Assembly: GCA_933822405.4 (NCBI GenBank)
Contig: CAKOGP040001770.1
Span: forward strand, 371,805 to 435,804
DNA length: 64,000 nucleotides
Reading direction: 5' to 3'
Origin: Cylindrotheca closterium
Taxonomy: Eukaryota; Bacillariophyta; Bacillariophyceae; Bacillariales; Bacillariaceae
The position numbers and the translations under genes were made by a program. Position 1 is the stretch's first letter; each line of letters opens with the position of its first letter. This document shows, one piece after another, positions 1 through 10,203 of this stretch. Below the pieces are notes generated by a model that ran no database searches, was not told the origin of the DNA, and saw nothing but the letters and a program-made list of their open reading frames with translations.

Positions 1-1
1 A

Positions 2-430
2 TTTGAGGAACTGCTGAGCTTCAAAGAAAAGCATGGCCATTGTCTTGTCCCACACAGCTTTGAAGAGAACCAAACCCTCTCTCGCTGGGTCAAGCGCCAG
101 CGCTATCAATACAAGCTCATGAAAGAGAACAAGGTCACAACTATGACTGCCAGCCGTGTCGTTCAGTTGGAAGAGATTGGATTCATCTGGGACTCCCACG
201 CCGCAGCCTGGCAAGAGCGCCTCGGAGAACTTGAAGCCTACCTCAAGAAACATGGGGACAGCCATGTCCCATCCAACTATCCAGATAACCCACAATTGGC
301 CACTTGGGTCAAATGCCAGAGAAGACAAGGTAAATTGTACTTCAATGGTAGACCAAGCAACATGACCAACGAGCGCGTAGCCGCTTTGAATCGATTGGGG
401 TTCTCTTGGGGAATGCGCCATGGACTTTGA
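2..430 (+). CDS. Helicase-associated (HA) domain protein, 5' truncated by window edge
   Basis: The frame is open from the first complete codon at position 2 to the TGA at 428-430, so only the last 142 residues are seen; the ATG at 119 is internal. Two tandem repeats of about 65 residues are visible. Each has the pattern F/L-E-L-x-x-[FY]-[KL]-x-K-H-G-[HD]-x-x-V-P, then a Leu-x-x-W-V-K-x-Q-R block, then a segment ending in L-x-x-[IL]-G-F-x-W. This is the helicase-associated domain family (PF03457), which in diatoms occurs as free-standing tandem arrays without a helicase. The biochemical role is unknown; nucleic-acid binding is only inferred from the bacterial helicases that carry the domain. 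The last repeat ends LNRLGFSWGMRHGL. Confidence 0.75.
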   Translation, partial: FEELLSFKEKHGHCLVPHSFEENQTLSRWVKRQRYQYKLMKENKVTTMTASRVVQLEEIGFIWDSHAAAWQERLGELEAYLKKHGDSHVPSNYPDNPQLATWVKCQRRQGKLYFNGRPSNMTNERVAALNRLGFSWGMRHGL

Positions 431-599
431 GATTTTGTTGAACATTTTTGGTTTTGAGGTGTTATTAGAGTAGAATAGCGTACACTTGCATAAATTTTAA
501 ATATTCTTTTTCCATATTATACATCATAAAAATTGATCCGGATAGGACTAGTACCTGGTAGTCCTACCTTGCTGTATAATATAATCGTATATTCCATGG

Positions 600-2298
600 T
601 TAGCTCGAAAATGCGGCTTTGAGCTGCTCTTCTCGACTGCATATTTTTTCTCTGGGTTGTAATTCACTTCGTTTGCGACTAGGGCTTCGTTCCTCTGCAT
701 CGATCCTGCGATAGCCATCCCAATTTACTGGATTGATTCCTTTCTCTTTCAAAGTCTCGTCGATGGATTTCCATCCTTCTTTTGGATCTACAGGAGAAGA
801 GGACTTTAACGCATGAAGAATAGATGCCACAGTGTCCTTCGCATCCGTGATGTTGGTACCAATAATGCCGGATGGGCCCCTCTTTAGCCATCCAGAAACA
901 TACAATCCACCAAGGTCTTCCTTGGATCCTTCTATCAACCCGTGTGTATTCTTCAATATTCCTCGTTTGTCATCATACCATTCCTCAGTTCCAGGAATAG
1001 CGACACCTTTGTAGCCAATGCTGACTAGAGCCTATACACATGTAAAGTAGCAAAGCAACAACTGATGATGTGAGAACAAAGCAATAGCATTGACAAGCAA
1101 ATAAGCAAATGAGTAGTATTTCTTTTCCACGTACCAATTGCGCCTCGATGGTTTCCATCTCTCCAGTACCTTCCGCCGATTGACTCCCAGCATCTCCAAC
1201 CAGACGTGTTCGTTCACACGTGACATGTGACAGACTGGAACCATCTTTGGTTTCAAAGCTAGTCGGATTCAACAAGAATCTGAGGTGCACCTCTGCCGCT
1301 TTCTTTTGAGAATCATCATCATCCGTATTATTCTTCATGGCGGAAGTAGCAGCAGCAGCATCAGTCAATAGCTTCTCCATTCGTTTGCGAGGCCTTGCGG
1401 CATTGATTTCTTGTTTTGAAGCCTCGGTGCGTCCCATATCCAACTCGTCCTTGCGAACAACAAAGTTTGCATCGTCAAGTCGTGTCAACTCTCGAGCTTC
1501 CTTAATGGTAAAAGCCGCTTGAACGTGTCCCCGTCTTCCAATCACTGAGATTTCTCTCCTGTTTTGTTGGTCAATAATGTTCAAAGATCGCGCGGCAATA
1601 TCGGTTGGATCGAGCTCCTCTCTCGTCTTGGCCAAGATTCGGGCACAATCCAGAGCTACATTTCCATGCCCGATGACAACAACTTGTTGCTGACCACTAC
1701 CACGCTTTAAAGCTTTCTCTACCAATGGTCCGACCCATTCATAGTCCACATGACCATTGTACCATGATACGAATTCTCGAGCACTTAAAATACCCTCCAG
1801 TTTGGAGTTTTGGATGAAATCATAGGGTCTGACTGACTCACAGCCATAGGCAAGTACCACGACATCGTAAATTTCTCTCAATTCCTCCAATGAAATATCC
1901 GTACCGACAGTGACATTGCCATAAAAGTTTAGCAGGTTTTGGCCGTTATCCTCATTACCATCCTTCATAAAAAGACTGTCAAAATCATGGTGGACACTTT
2001 TGACTTCCGGATGATCCGGTGCTACACCGTTTCTCACCAATCCATAGGGCGTGGGAAGCCTGTCCAAAACGTCAATCTGTGAGTTTGCCATTGCATCCGA
2101 TTTCAATAAATACTTGCCCGTGTAGCAACCCGATGGACCACTGCCCACAATAGCAATTTTCCATGCTGCTGCGGAAGAAGAATCATCATCCAACGCTCGC
2201 CTACTGCGGGACGTAAAGGGACGGATTCTTTGCCTTGGACAATGTCGTGATATTCTTGACGCCAACAAATGCAGCGGTTGTTGTATTCGGCGGTACAT
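600..2298 (-). CDS. NADPH:adrenodoxin/ferredoxin reductase, mitochondrial (FDXR/Arh1 type)
   Basis: Two exons, 2298-1135 and 1031-600, with a 103-nt phase-0 intron (GTACGT...TATAG). The product is 531 residues. The open frame continues 15 codons upstream to a TTG, but the first ATG at 2298 begins a typical mitochondrial presequence rich in Arg and Ser (MYRRIQQPLHLLASRISR...). An FAD-binding GSGPSGCYTGKYL motif follows near residue 50, then LPTPYGLVRNGVAPDHPEVK, characteristic of adrenodoxin reductases. An NADP-binding GHGNVALDCAR motif lies mid-protein. Exon 2 encodes the conserved C-terminal block LYVSGWLKRGPSGIIGTN. The family passes electrons from NADPH to mitochondrial ferredoxin for Fe-S cluster, haem A or sterol chemistry. 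Family length is about 490 residues, so this copy has modest extensions. Confidence 0.9.
1032..1134 (-). other. Intron of the ferredoxin reductase gene
   Basis: GTACGT donor at 1134-1129 and TATAG acceptor ending at 1032. Removing it joins IEAQL to ALVSIGYKG in phase 0; reading through meets a stop at 985. Confidence 0.85.
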
Positions 2299-2813
2299 GT
2301 TTTGGGGAAGGTAGATGAAAGATTGCGGATAGGATGAAGACAATAGATATTAGTAACACTATGACGCCACGACATACAGTATTTGTCTGAGAGTGTTGTT
2401 TCAGTTGACGTCAGAAACAGATGTGTTCGGTCGTCTTGGTCAAATGTTGGGTAGTCGATGGGGTCAAAGATTGATCTCGGATCAGATCAAGATGCGCGCA
2501 AACATTCCGATCCACGATCCACCAGGAGCTACGTTGGCCGTCCAAATTCTGACCAGAACAAATTGAAAATTGAAAAAAGTAAATCTCCCCCAAGATATGA
2601 CTCACTCGTGTGAAGCAAAGTCTCCCCCTCATCATTCCACCCACTTGTGGTACCCAAAAGTGGGAATGTAGTCTTCCAAAACATGTGAGATGTGGGAGCA
2701 CAGGAGAGAAAGTCGTGTAGAGTTATTCCGATCAGAAACACAATCATCATCCACTGCATGAACGACTCATTTACCACCATGAGGATGCTTGGCAACTCAT
2801 TCGTGGATACGAC
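2299..2813. other. Divergent intergenic region, ferredoxin reductase / Ser-rich protein
   Basis: About 515 bp between two head-to-head genes, so it should hold both promoters. I see no conserved element. Open frames on the minus strand here are uncharacteristic and continue as antisense through the Ser-rich gene. Confidence 0.4.
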
Positions 2814-3599
2814 ATGATCTCCTTTGATGATGTCACACAGTCTTATCAAACGAAGAAGAAGCAAGCTAACAATCAGACAACTCAGCTCACTATTTCGACA
2901 GGAAACAAGACCAACAACAACACAATGTTTTGCGCAACCAACATAATATCTAAGAATACACTTGACCAGCCAGAAATATTTTCCATGGACAGTTCTAGTA
3001 GTGGTGACAGTGGCAGTGGCAGTAGTCTGGAGAAAGAAACGTCCTCCGACAGCAGTCTGGAAAAAGATCACTCTGTGACAAGTCGCATCACGGATTACGA
3101 TACCTCGGATGATGAAAATGCTTCCGCCATTGCCATTTCTGGTGGAACGCCACAAAGAGACTCCAAAGTTAGGTTCGATTCCGTCGAAGTCCGAGAATAT
3201 CCAATCATCCTGGGTGACAATCCATCCTGCCGTCAAGGTCCTCCCATCACCATTGGGTGGGAACCAAAGTCGGACGTCTTCACTCCAGTCGACGAATTTG
3301 AAAAACTGCGTTCAGAGGAACGTCACAGCGATCCTGATGAAATGTTTGTATCCTCCTTTAACCGAATTGATATTTTGAAGAAACTGGGATTTTCCAGACG
3401 GGACATTAAAAAAGCAAGCTCCAAAGCCTCCAAACTTCGGAAAAAACGCGATGAGACCAGCCAACATGAACAGAAAATTGAACCCTTGCGTCAGTTGAAG
3501 GATCGGACAGTGGAATTGCTGTCTTGCAAGAAGACTACACGAGAATCCTCGCCGCTGCGTTCCAATGACGTGCATGCTTATGAAGACGTAGCAGTGTAA
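2814..3599 (+). CDS. Ser-rich protein with VREYPIILGDNP motif (diatom family)
   Basis: Single exon, up to 261 residues. The N-terminal half is Ser/Asp/Glu-rich low complexity with a direct repeat of S-L-E-K. Around residues 118-150 lies the recognisable block VRFDSVEVREYPIILGDNP followed by GPPITIGWE. I know this combination as a recurrent short motif in many otherwise unrelated diatom proteins; its function is not established. The C-terminal third is Lys/Arg-rich and probably helical (RRDIKKASSKASKLRKKRDE). No signal peptide or membrane segment is seen, so a soluble, possibly nuclear, protein is likely. The start is uncertain: ATGs at 2814, 2925 and 2985 are in frame, and the one at 2925 follows an A/C-rich leader resembling others here. 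Confidence 0.7.
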   Translation: MISFDDVTQSYQTKKKQANNQTTQLTISTGNKTNNNTMFCATNIISKNTLDQPEIFSMDSSSSGDSGSGSSLEKETSSDSSLEKDHSVTSRITDYDTSDDENASAIAISGGTPQRDSKVRFDSVEVREYPIILGDNPSCRQGPPITIGWEPKSDVFTPVDEFEKLRSEERHSDPDEMFVSSFNRIDILKKLGFSRRDIKKASSKASKLRKKRDETSQHEQKIEPLRQLKDRTVELLSCKKTTRESSPLRSNDVHAYEDVAV

Positions 3600-3860
3600 T
3601 CCAACAGCTTGAGAATTTTTTTTTTGAAACATTCCACTCAGCTGCATGATGCAATACACATTTCCATAAATAATAAGTTTTGAACATATACATAATAGAC
3701 GAAATAAATACACTTTCAAAAGGCCCGTCGATTGTTAGTTTAAAGGATTATTATATTTGCGTCGTCGTCTGTGAATCCCATACATCTCCGCTTTGCATTC
3801 TCTAGTTCGGATGTAATGGCAATACAATATTCCAGTTAACTACTACCGGGTAGGTTAGGA

Positions 3861-4469
3861 CTACGCACCCCATATTCCCGTTTCATCATCCATTGGCCAA
3901 CTAGCCAGGGCTTTAGGACCCTGGGCTTCTGCTGGCAAAAAGGCTAGTTCTTGTCCAGTCTTGTCCAATACGACAATCGCTGGCACTCCCGATCGTCGAC
4001 CAAACCCAAACTGCATTGCTTCGCTTCCAGCCCAAATCTCATAGTCTTTCTTGAGTTTGGCACAAGATTCTCCAAACGGAACCATTTTCATATTCAATGC
4101 AGTTGCTCGTTCTGTGGCGGTGTTGGCATCCTTGTCAGAACTGACATACAGAAATTCCACTGGTTTGTCCGATTCCTCACATGCCTGTCGAAAGGTTTCC
4201 AAGGATGGTTCAAAGGCTCGAGTACACATGGGACACCAACCTGCACTAAAGTACAAGGCAACGCGTTTGTTTTGGAAAATAGCATCAGAAGAATCACATT
4301 CGATCTCCTTGCCACTGGATGGATCCATCACAGGAAAGGATAGTTGCTTAGACGAAGCACTAAGAGCTGTGTAGGAAGAAGATGATCTCATCCAAGCACA
4401 TCGTGAGGTTTGTGACACCATGGAAGACTTTGCCAAAAGGGCCATGGGAAGTATCAAGGGGTGCACCAT
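3861..4469 (-). CDS. Thioredoxin-like (nucleoredoxin/tryparedoxin-type) protein
   Basis: Single exon, 202 residues. Residues 1-40 form a Ser/Arg-containing hydrophobic leader consistent with organelle targeting. The catalytic region reads VALYFSAGWCPMCTRAFEP, a thioredoxin fold with a WCPMC redox pair, at about residues 70-88. It is followed by FLYVSSDKDA and a cis-Pro loop, SGVPAIVVLD, near residue 167. The WCPxC site and the spacing to S-S-D match nucleoredoxin and tryparedoxin (thioredoxin_8) rather than classical WCGPC thioredoxins. Expected role is disulfide reduction or redox signalling; the partner is unknown. It ends about 390 bp from the plus-strand gene ending at 3599 and starts about 270 bp from the divergent gene at 4742. 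Confidence 0.8.
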   Translation of the reverse strand: MVHPLILPMALLAKSSMVSQTSRCAWMRSSSSYTALSASSKQLSFPVMDPSSGKEIECDSSDAIFQNKRVALYFSAGWCPMCTRAFEPSLETFRQACEESDKPVEFLYVSSDKDANTATERATALNMKMVPFGESCAKLKKDYEIWAGSEAMQFGFGRRSGVPAIVVLDKTGQELAFLPAEAQGPKALASWPMDDETGIWGA

Positions 4470-4741
4470 TGTAATAACGAACTTTTGTGTTTCTGATGAT
4501 TGTGATGTATAGTGCGATGTCAGATGTGTGTGTCAACTGTCATCCTTCATTTCGAAAAAGGCCTCTTCAAATCCAAATATGGTGCCTGTCCGTCATCATA
4601 CTCCCCGAAGTCCGAAGTTTGAAAATCCCAAACCCTGCACAATAAATTGAAGTATAGTCAACACAGCGTGTGCAGAACGATGTTGTGACAATAACAAACA
4701 CAACTAGACCCTGATACTTCCCATTGGATAATTATTGAGAA

Positions 4742-5974
4742 ATGTTCCTTCTTCCATACGCGCTCGTGATTCTCTTGTACGGTGGAGCAGCTGTTGTGAG
4801 GACGATTCTTAAAAGAAGGCCATCAGTCGTGAATCCTAGGATTGCCAGTTATGATAGCAATGATAAGGATACTATTGACACATCTTCTTCTTCTTCACTC
4901 GCTCAAGTGAGATTACTGCAAGCTCCAGAAGTGACTTCTACTCGAGGTGGAGAATTGGAGCATCTAGAGTTTTGGAATACTCACTCTCGGTTGATCCAGC
5001 TTGCTTGGCATGAATGGGAACGAGAGATGATTCGACGACAGAATAGTGAGCAAATACAAGGCAACGAAACCTATCTTCCATCGTTGGACGAAGACACCAT
5101 GATGGAACCAACGCTGAAAGAAAGGATCCAGCAAATATGGAAGAAACCGTCTTTAGAAGCAGAATTGGAGTTGCAAGCCGCCATCTGGGAGGAACCCATT
5201 CGAAATGTCCACACCTGTTCCTCCTTCTTTAGTCCACAAGGTATTCAAAACCTTCGACATCATTTGTCGCTCATGGGACAAGCTAACATTCCAACTCGTC
5301 GACCAAATGGTATGAATCGAAATGGATTCGTCTTGGACGATGAAACCGAAGGAGGGGTCAGCTATGTGTCTGTCAATGACTTTCGTGGCTGGCTAGTGGA
5401 CGATTATCTTCGTCCACTCGGACGCATGTTCTTTCCAGAATATATTGGTAGCGATGAGGACGATGAATCATCGTATGCTTTTACCGTACATTACCAATAT
5501 AACGACGGCAGAGGAGACAATGTTGAGAGCACGAATACGAGTGCCACGAAGAGGCCAGATGTGAAACTGAAGGAACATTCTGATGCTTCTGTCGTGACCG
5601 TCAACATCAATCTGAACCTTCCCGGAGAAGACGAATATGGTGGATCGCAACTGCTCTTTCTTGACGATAACGACGATGATGGGCCTGGTACTAACTCGAC
5701 AGAGCAGCGACGCAAACAATTAGAATTCCAACCTGGAATGGCAGTCATTCATCGAGGTTTGCACCGACACCAAGCCTTGCCAATAGAAAAGGGCGAACGT
5801 CATCAGCTCATCATTTGGTTATTTGGAAACGATGGCTATGTAAGGGTTGCTCCATATAAGCCAAAGGAGCAATTGTCTGTAAAGAAGCGTTGGTCCAAGT
5901 CGAAGAATACTGGGGGAAGCAATCACATGCGGTCTTTGGGAGGAGGCAACGACTTGAATCCTTTTGAACTTTGA
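4742..5974 (+). CDS. Membrane-anchored 2OG-Fe(II) dioxygenase (prolyl-4-hydroxylase-like)
   Basis: Single exon, 410 residues. Residues 1-22 (MFLLPYALVILLYGGAAVV followed by RTILKRR) look like a signal anchor with the catalytic part in the secretory lumen. The C-terminal half has the double-stranded beta-helix metal site of 2-oxoglutarate oxygenases: His279-x-Asp281 in KEHSDAS, a distal His343 in HRHQALP, and Arg352 in KGERHQLIIWL, which should bind 2-oxoglutarate. YGGSQLLFL between them is the usual strand following the HxD motif. Substrate cannot be told; prolyl or lysyl hydroxylation of secreted proteins is the family norm. It converges on the NOT3 gene with 126 bp between the stops. Confidence 0.8.
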   Translation: MFLLPYALVILLYGGAAVVRTILKRRPSVVNPRIASYDSNDKDTIDTSSSSSLAQVRLLQAPEVTSTRGGELEHLEFWNTHSRLIQLAWHEWEREMIRRQNSEQIQGNETYLPSLDEDTMMEPTLKERIQQIWKKPSLEAELELQAAIWEEPIRNVHTCSSFFSPQGIQNLRHHLSLMGQANIPTRRPNGMNRNGFVLDDETEGGVSYVSVNDFRGWLVDDYLRPLGRMFFPEYIGSDEDDESSYAFTVHYQYNDGRGDNVESTNTSATKRPDVKLKEHSDASVVTVNINLNLPGEDEYGGSQLLFLDDNDDDGPGTNSTEQRRKQLEFQPGMAVIHRGLHRHQALPIEKGERHQLIIWLFGNDGYVRVAPYKPKEQLSVKKRWSKSKNTGGSNHMRSLGGGNDLNPFEL

Positions 5975-6100
5975 TCCGAAACAAACAAATCATATATAAA
6001 AGTAGATTCCATTTTTTCATTTCTAGCTTAGTGTGTTTTTTCAATATCGTATCATATCATTTCCCAATACAAAAAAGCCCGAAATGCTTTGTTACTCCAA

Positions 6101-8186
6101 CTATTGCAACGAATCCTCCAAGAACGAATACTCGAAACGAAAGTCTTGCTTGATGCGCGTACACCAGCCGGTTTCGTAGTCAAAATACACATAAGTTCCT
6201 TGCTCGTATTCCTCGGTGGTAACTTTGGGCTCTTCATGGCGTTGGAACCAGGTCATGTACTTCTTGTGGAAGCGCCAAGACTGCTTTTTCAATTCGCGAG
6301 CAGCCAAGTACTGTTGGTAGGTTCCTTGGGCATAGTAGAAGATGAAGAATAGACAGTCAGTTCCTAGCTTTTCAAACACTGCAGGGTTCTCAAAAATTGG
6401 AGAAGGCTGCGAAGGGTAACTTGCAGGAGTCGGGTAAGGATTCTGCGGTGTGTAAGCCCTCGCACGTTCATTATCGGCAGTACCAGGCATGGTTGCAAAA
6501 CTCTCGTTCAAAGCGGATAGATAGCTTCCATCGGGAGCTCCGTTTTCTCCCACTGAAGCAGCTAGGTTCAATCCACCAAGTCCAGAAGTCAACAAATCTA
6601 GGCCAACGACACCAGCTCCACCAGCACCAGCTCCAGTAGATCCCTGACTTGTTTGGCTTTGCAGCACAGGCTTTTTCTCGGGAGTTTGGGCCTGTTGTTG
6701 CAGCGCTTGTTGTTGAGCAGCTTGTTGTCGCTTCAAAGCTTCCTGCTGTTGCGCTTGTTGCTGTCGCAGCACCTCCTGCTGTTGTAACGCCTTTTGCTTC
6801 GCAGCGGCTTCTTGCAGTTGCTGTTGCTGGCGAAGGACCTCTTGTTGTTGTCGCAGTTGAGCTTCTTGCTGTTGCCGTTGCACCAGTTGTTGTTGCGCCA
6901 CTTGTTGCTGTCGTAGTTGTTCCGCTGCGCGAGCCTAATATAAAGAAGTCGAGACTAAGCTGAGAGAAAAATCCAGAACAACAAGCAACAGATGCCATTC
7001 ATGTCTCACCTTTTGACGTTCCTTCTCCTGCTGCTCCGTTTCGCGTTTAAGAATAGCAGCCATACTTGCTCCAGGTTGTGGTGCTGGGGTGGCGGCAGGT
7101 CGTGCAGCGGGGATAGTTGTCGGTGTTGGCCCCGCCGACCCGCCAGATGACGTTCGTTTACTCGGGGTTAACTCCTCCTTTTCATCACCGCCACCTTTGC
7201 CAGAACTCTTACGTGCCCGTCCAATCGTCATGGGAATCACACTAGCAAGCCCTTTTTTGGATGATTTCTTCTCTCTGCTTCCTTTCGTTGAGGCAGAAGC
7301 AGCATCATCATCCTTTGACTTCTTCACAGGTTTGGTGTCGATATTCGTTACTCGGTCCACATTGACAACTCCAATCTCCTCCAGGTTCAGGGCCTCATAA
7401 AAGAACTCTTCATCGTAACCTTGTTGATAATCAAGGTCTTCATATGCTTCAAGGTAGTACTCGAGGTCCTCCTTGATAGGATTAACAATGTCAACATCCA
7501 GCACATCATTGGTCACTAATCGCATGATACCTTCCAACTTGTTAAGATGGTACTTGTGACAGGTAATGTAGTGGTTGTAATCGTCAATGGTTGACTTGTT
7601 TGTCTTTTTGCCTTTTCCACTACTTAACCTCTCGATCTCAACTTCTCTATCTTCCACCGCTTGCATCAGCCTGTCGATAACCTCCGAAATCCACGCATTC
7701 GTATCCTCTTTCGCTTGCTCCTGAGGATCCAACTTTTCCTGTCTCGCAAGCCCCTCCTTGGAATAGGTTTTCGTCTTGGTTTCCTTCTCACAAATCTTAA
7801 ACTGTTCCATCTTTGTCTCAATCAGTTTCCGCGCATCTATCAGTGGATCTTTATCCTTAACGTCGGATGATGAAATCCAAGTTTTGATCTGATCTCTCAG
7901 CCTTTGCAACTTTTTGATTTCCTTTTTCAGATCCATTTCGTACTTCTCCTTCTGGTTTTGTTGCTCAGCACTGTAGACCTTTTCCCAGATTTCGTCAAAC
8001 AGTTCAACGCCTTCATCCACTTTTTTCATTACCCGATCAATCTCGGCTGCGAAAACAAACAGGAAAAGGAAATAACAACGAAACAACAAGGCCAAAGGTT
8101 AAAATATCATCAGACATCATGTTTGCGTAACAATAAGCTGGCATATTTTTCTATTACGCACTCTGGAGTTTCCGTGAGTTTGCCAT
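6101..8186 (-). CDS. CNOT3: CCR4-NOT complex subunit NOT3 (CNOT3/Not5 family)
   Basis: Three exons: 8186-8162, 8046-7010 and 6934-6101, giving 631 residues. The first exon is only 25 nt and encodes MANSRKLQ; joining it restores the conserved start TEIDRVMKKVDEGVELFDEIW. Residues 1 to about 235 form the Not3 N-terminal coiled domain, with the near-invariant KEIKKLQRLRDQIKTW and RKLIETKMEQFK. A Lys/Ser-rich linker and a long Gln-rich tract (around residues 360-450) follow. The C-terminal NOT box reads TDCLFFIFYYAQGTYQQYLA, then KKQSWRFHKKYMTWFQRHEE and ends FEYSFLEDSLQ, as in human CNOT3. The protein is a scaffold of the cytoplasmic deadenylase complex that shortens mRNA poly(A) tails. Confidence 0.93.
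6935..7009 (-). other. Intron 2 of NOT3
   Basis: 75 nt, donor GTGAGA, acceptor TATTAG, phase 0, joining KERQK to ARAAEQLRQQQ at the start of the Gln-rich tract. Confidence 0.8.
8047..8161 (-). other. Intron 1 of NOT3
   Basis: 115 nt, donor GTGCGT at 8161, acceptor TTCGCAG ending at 8047. It separates a 25-nt first coding exon from the rest; the join A|CC gives Thr in MANSRKLQTEIDR, matching the family start. Confidence 0.85.
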
Positions 8187-8261
8187 CGTCCCCGCTGGCA
8201 TATTTGAAAGGGAACTTTTTCTACCGGTAGTGCTGCTCGAAAGCACAAAGACAGCAACACA

Positions 8262-8429
8262 ATGTCTGTCGACGACAGGTCGTATGCCATTGCCGCAGCC
8301 TGGCACTGCTACCGTTATCGAAAGCTAGTGGCATTCTACGACGATGCCCGTGTACAAGATTTACGTATGCGCGGAAACGTGCGTACGAAGTTTGGATGTT
8401 TAATGGCGGGAACTAGAAGAGGCCTTTGA
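8262..8429 (+). CDS. Small ORF, 55 residues, possible IQ-like remnant
   Basis: ATG at 8262 follows an A/C-rich leader (acagcaacacaATG) like those of true genes in this window. The peptide begins MSVDDRSYAIAAAWHCYRYR and ends in TGA at 8427-8429. The AAxxCYRYRK stretch is vaguely like an IQ calmodulin-binding motif but far too short to call. It may be a first exon, a decayed gene or chance. It sits between the divergent NOT3 start (8186) and the LRR gene, and is bracketed by two copies of TACCGGTA (8222-8229 and 8450-8457). Confidence 0.25.
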   Translation: MSVDDRSYAIAAAWHCYRYRKLVAFYDDARVQDLRMRGNVRTKFGCLMAGTRRGL

Positions 8430-8581
8430 ACGGTTTACAGACGAACGCATACCGGTATTGCCAACTTATTTCAGTGTGATTTATTATTTTTGTTATGATG
8501 ATTGATTGATTTGTTCAATGATCAATAAAATCTGTTTGATAGTGCCTGCAGCAGTCAATGATTAAAAGCGAGCATTGAAAC

Positions 8582-10022
8582 ATGCAGTTAAACGAGTACC
8601 GATTCCAAGGTAACGAGGGAGAAGACATACCAGAAAGCGTTGAAAAACTGATTGTCAATCAGGGCGTCCGGGTTTTGCCCGATGAGTTGTGTGACAATTA
8701 TGAGTGTTTGCGGGAAATAACTCTTTCTGAAGGATTAATCAAGATTGGGGAACAGACCTTTTGTCGGTGCAACAGTTTGTTGGCAATCAGCATTTGTAGC
8801 ACTGTAGTATGCATTGGAGTGAATGCATTTGAACAGTGCGAGCTCCTGACGAAAGTAGACTTTGAACAGTCACCGTGCTTCCCCCATCATCATCTGAAGA
8901 CAATTGGGGCACACGCTTTCCACCATTGCCTTTCACTACAAAGAATCAAGATACCCTCGTCGGTGAACATGATTGGCTCATTTGCTTTTGAAGGTTGCGC
9001 CGCCTTGGTAGAAGCAATTCTATCTACAACGTCCGTCACGGAGGTTCCCAGTTCTGGGTTCGATGGCTGTGGCTCCCTGCAAACTACCAAAGTCATTGGA
9101 GCGTATTTGTGACTGTGCGTTCTATGAGTGTAGCTCCTTGGTTACAGTGATAATTGCCCTGGATTCGCATCCCATCGATATTGAAGATGAAGCGTTCTAT
9201 TGCTGCAGTGCTCTAGCCAATGTCGTGCTTCCACAAAATTCGAAGGCCACAGCTGGAGACTCGTTTGATGGGTGCACGCTGTTGAAAAATCGTTTTAGCA
9301 ATATAGCAGACAATATCATTAGAGGATTGATATCTCGATTGGACGACTTGCCAGTGCATAAACTTTGCCACTATCATTCGTTGGCCACTGTTGAAGGGCT
9401 CCGACAGGGCATCGAGGACCAAGAAGAAGTGGGGTCATCACTGGTGGACGAGTTCGGTATGACCCCATTTCACATTCTATTTTCGACTATTGAGCCAAGC
9501 CAAGAACTGCTCGAAGTCCTTCTCGAAAATTATTCAAACAAAACTCTGGACCTCAAAGACGCAAATGACAAATGGGCAGTGGAGTACTTGGTCTCCAACT
9601 GGACTGAAACAACCTCAGCTTTGCTTCGAACAGCACTTCAAAAGTGGATTGTTGATCCACTTGTTCGTTGGGGAGCTATCTCGTGGACGGAATCGATGCT
9701 ACGGTGGGCGCAAGATATACTTGAAGAAAATGACAAGGAGCGAAGGTCAACGTTTATCAATGGAGCGTATTCCGAATTTGCACTCTATAACGGTGTGGAA
9801 ATCACATCGATATTGGAGATGGTCTTGTGGAAAGGACAACTCAATCATGGACTGATCAATCATGATACCCAACGACAGGCTGTAGACCGACAAGAGCTCC
9901 GATGTGTCTGTGGATCTGGCGTTGTAATTCCGAGCGTAATTCAGTTCTTGGGAGTCCCAAGAGTAGCATCTGAATCTCAAGACAATCAAATGTATGTCCA
10001 TCGATTCCATTTGGTAGTGTAG
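8582..10022 (+). pseudogene. BspA-type leucine-rich repeat (LRR_5) gene with a frameshift
   Basis: Two overlapping frames, 8582-9112 and 9063-10022, together make one protein of the diatom LRR_5 family. The first contains repeats of the form L-x-x-I-x-x-x-A-F-x-x-C-x-x-L (for example IGAHAFHHCLSLQRIKIP and IGSFAFEGCAALVEA). At 9063-9100 the repeat phase continues only in the other frame (KLPKSLERICDCAFYECSSL), so one base has been gained or two lost there. No GT-AG intron fits so short a gap. The second frame ends with the C-terminal module usual for this family, including an ankyrin-like DEFGMTPFHILFS. This is either a recent pseudogene or a sequence error; both halves are otherwise intact. 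Confidence 0.7.
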
Positions 10023-10203
10023 ATAGTATTGGTACTTCCATCCACACTTTTGTAGATACCTGGTACCGGTAACTTGCAATATAAAGCTATATAGATCGAT
10101 TGAGGAAGCAAGGCAGATGGTTGACTACGTCTACCAGTGAAGCAGATGATAGTGTTATCATATGAATATGTATCATCCCATTTGAATATGCTGACTTATT
10201 CTA

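Noticed and set aside
2529..3236. 235-codon minus-strand open frame
   Set aside because: Lies antisense to the Ser-rich gene, with no recognisable domain and a Cys/Ile-rich composition typical of shadow frames.
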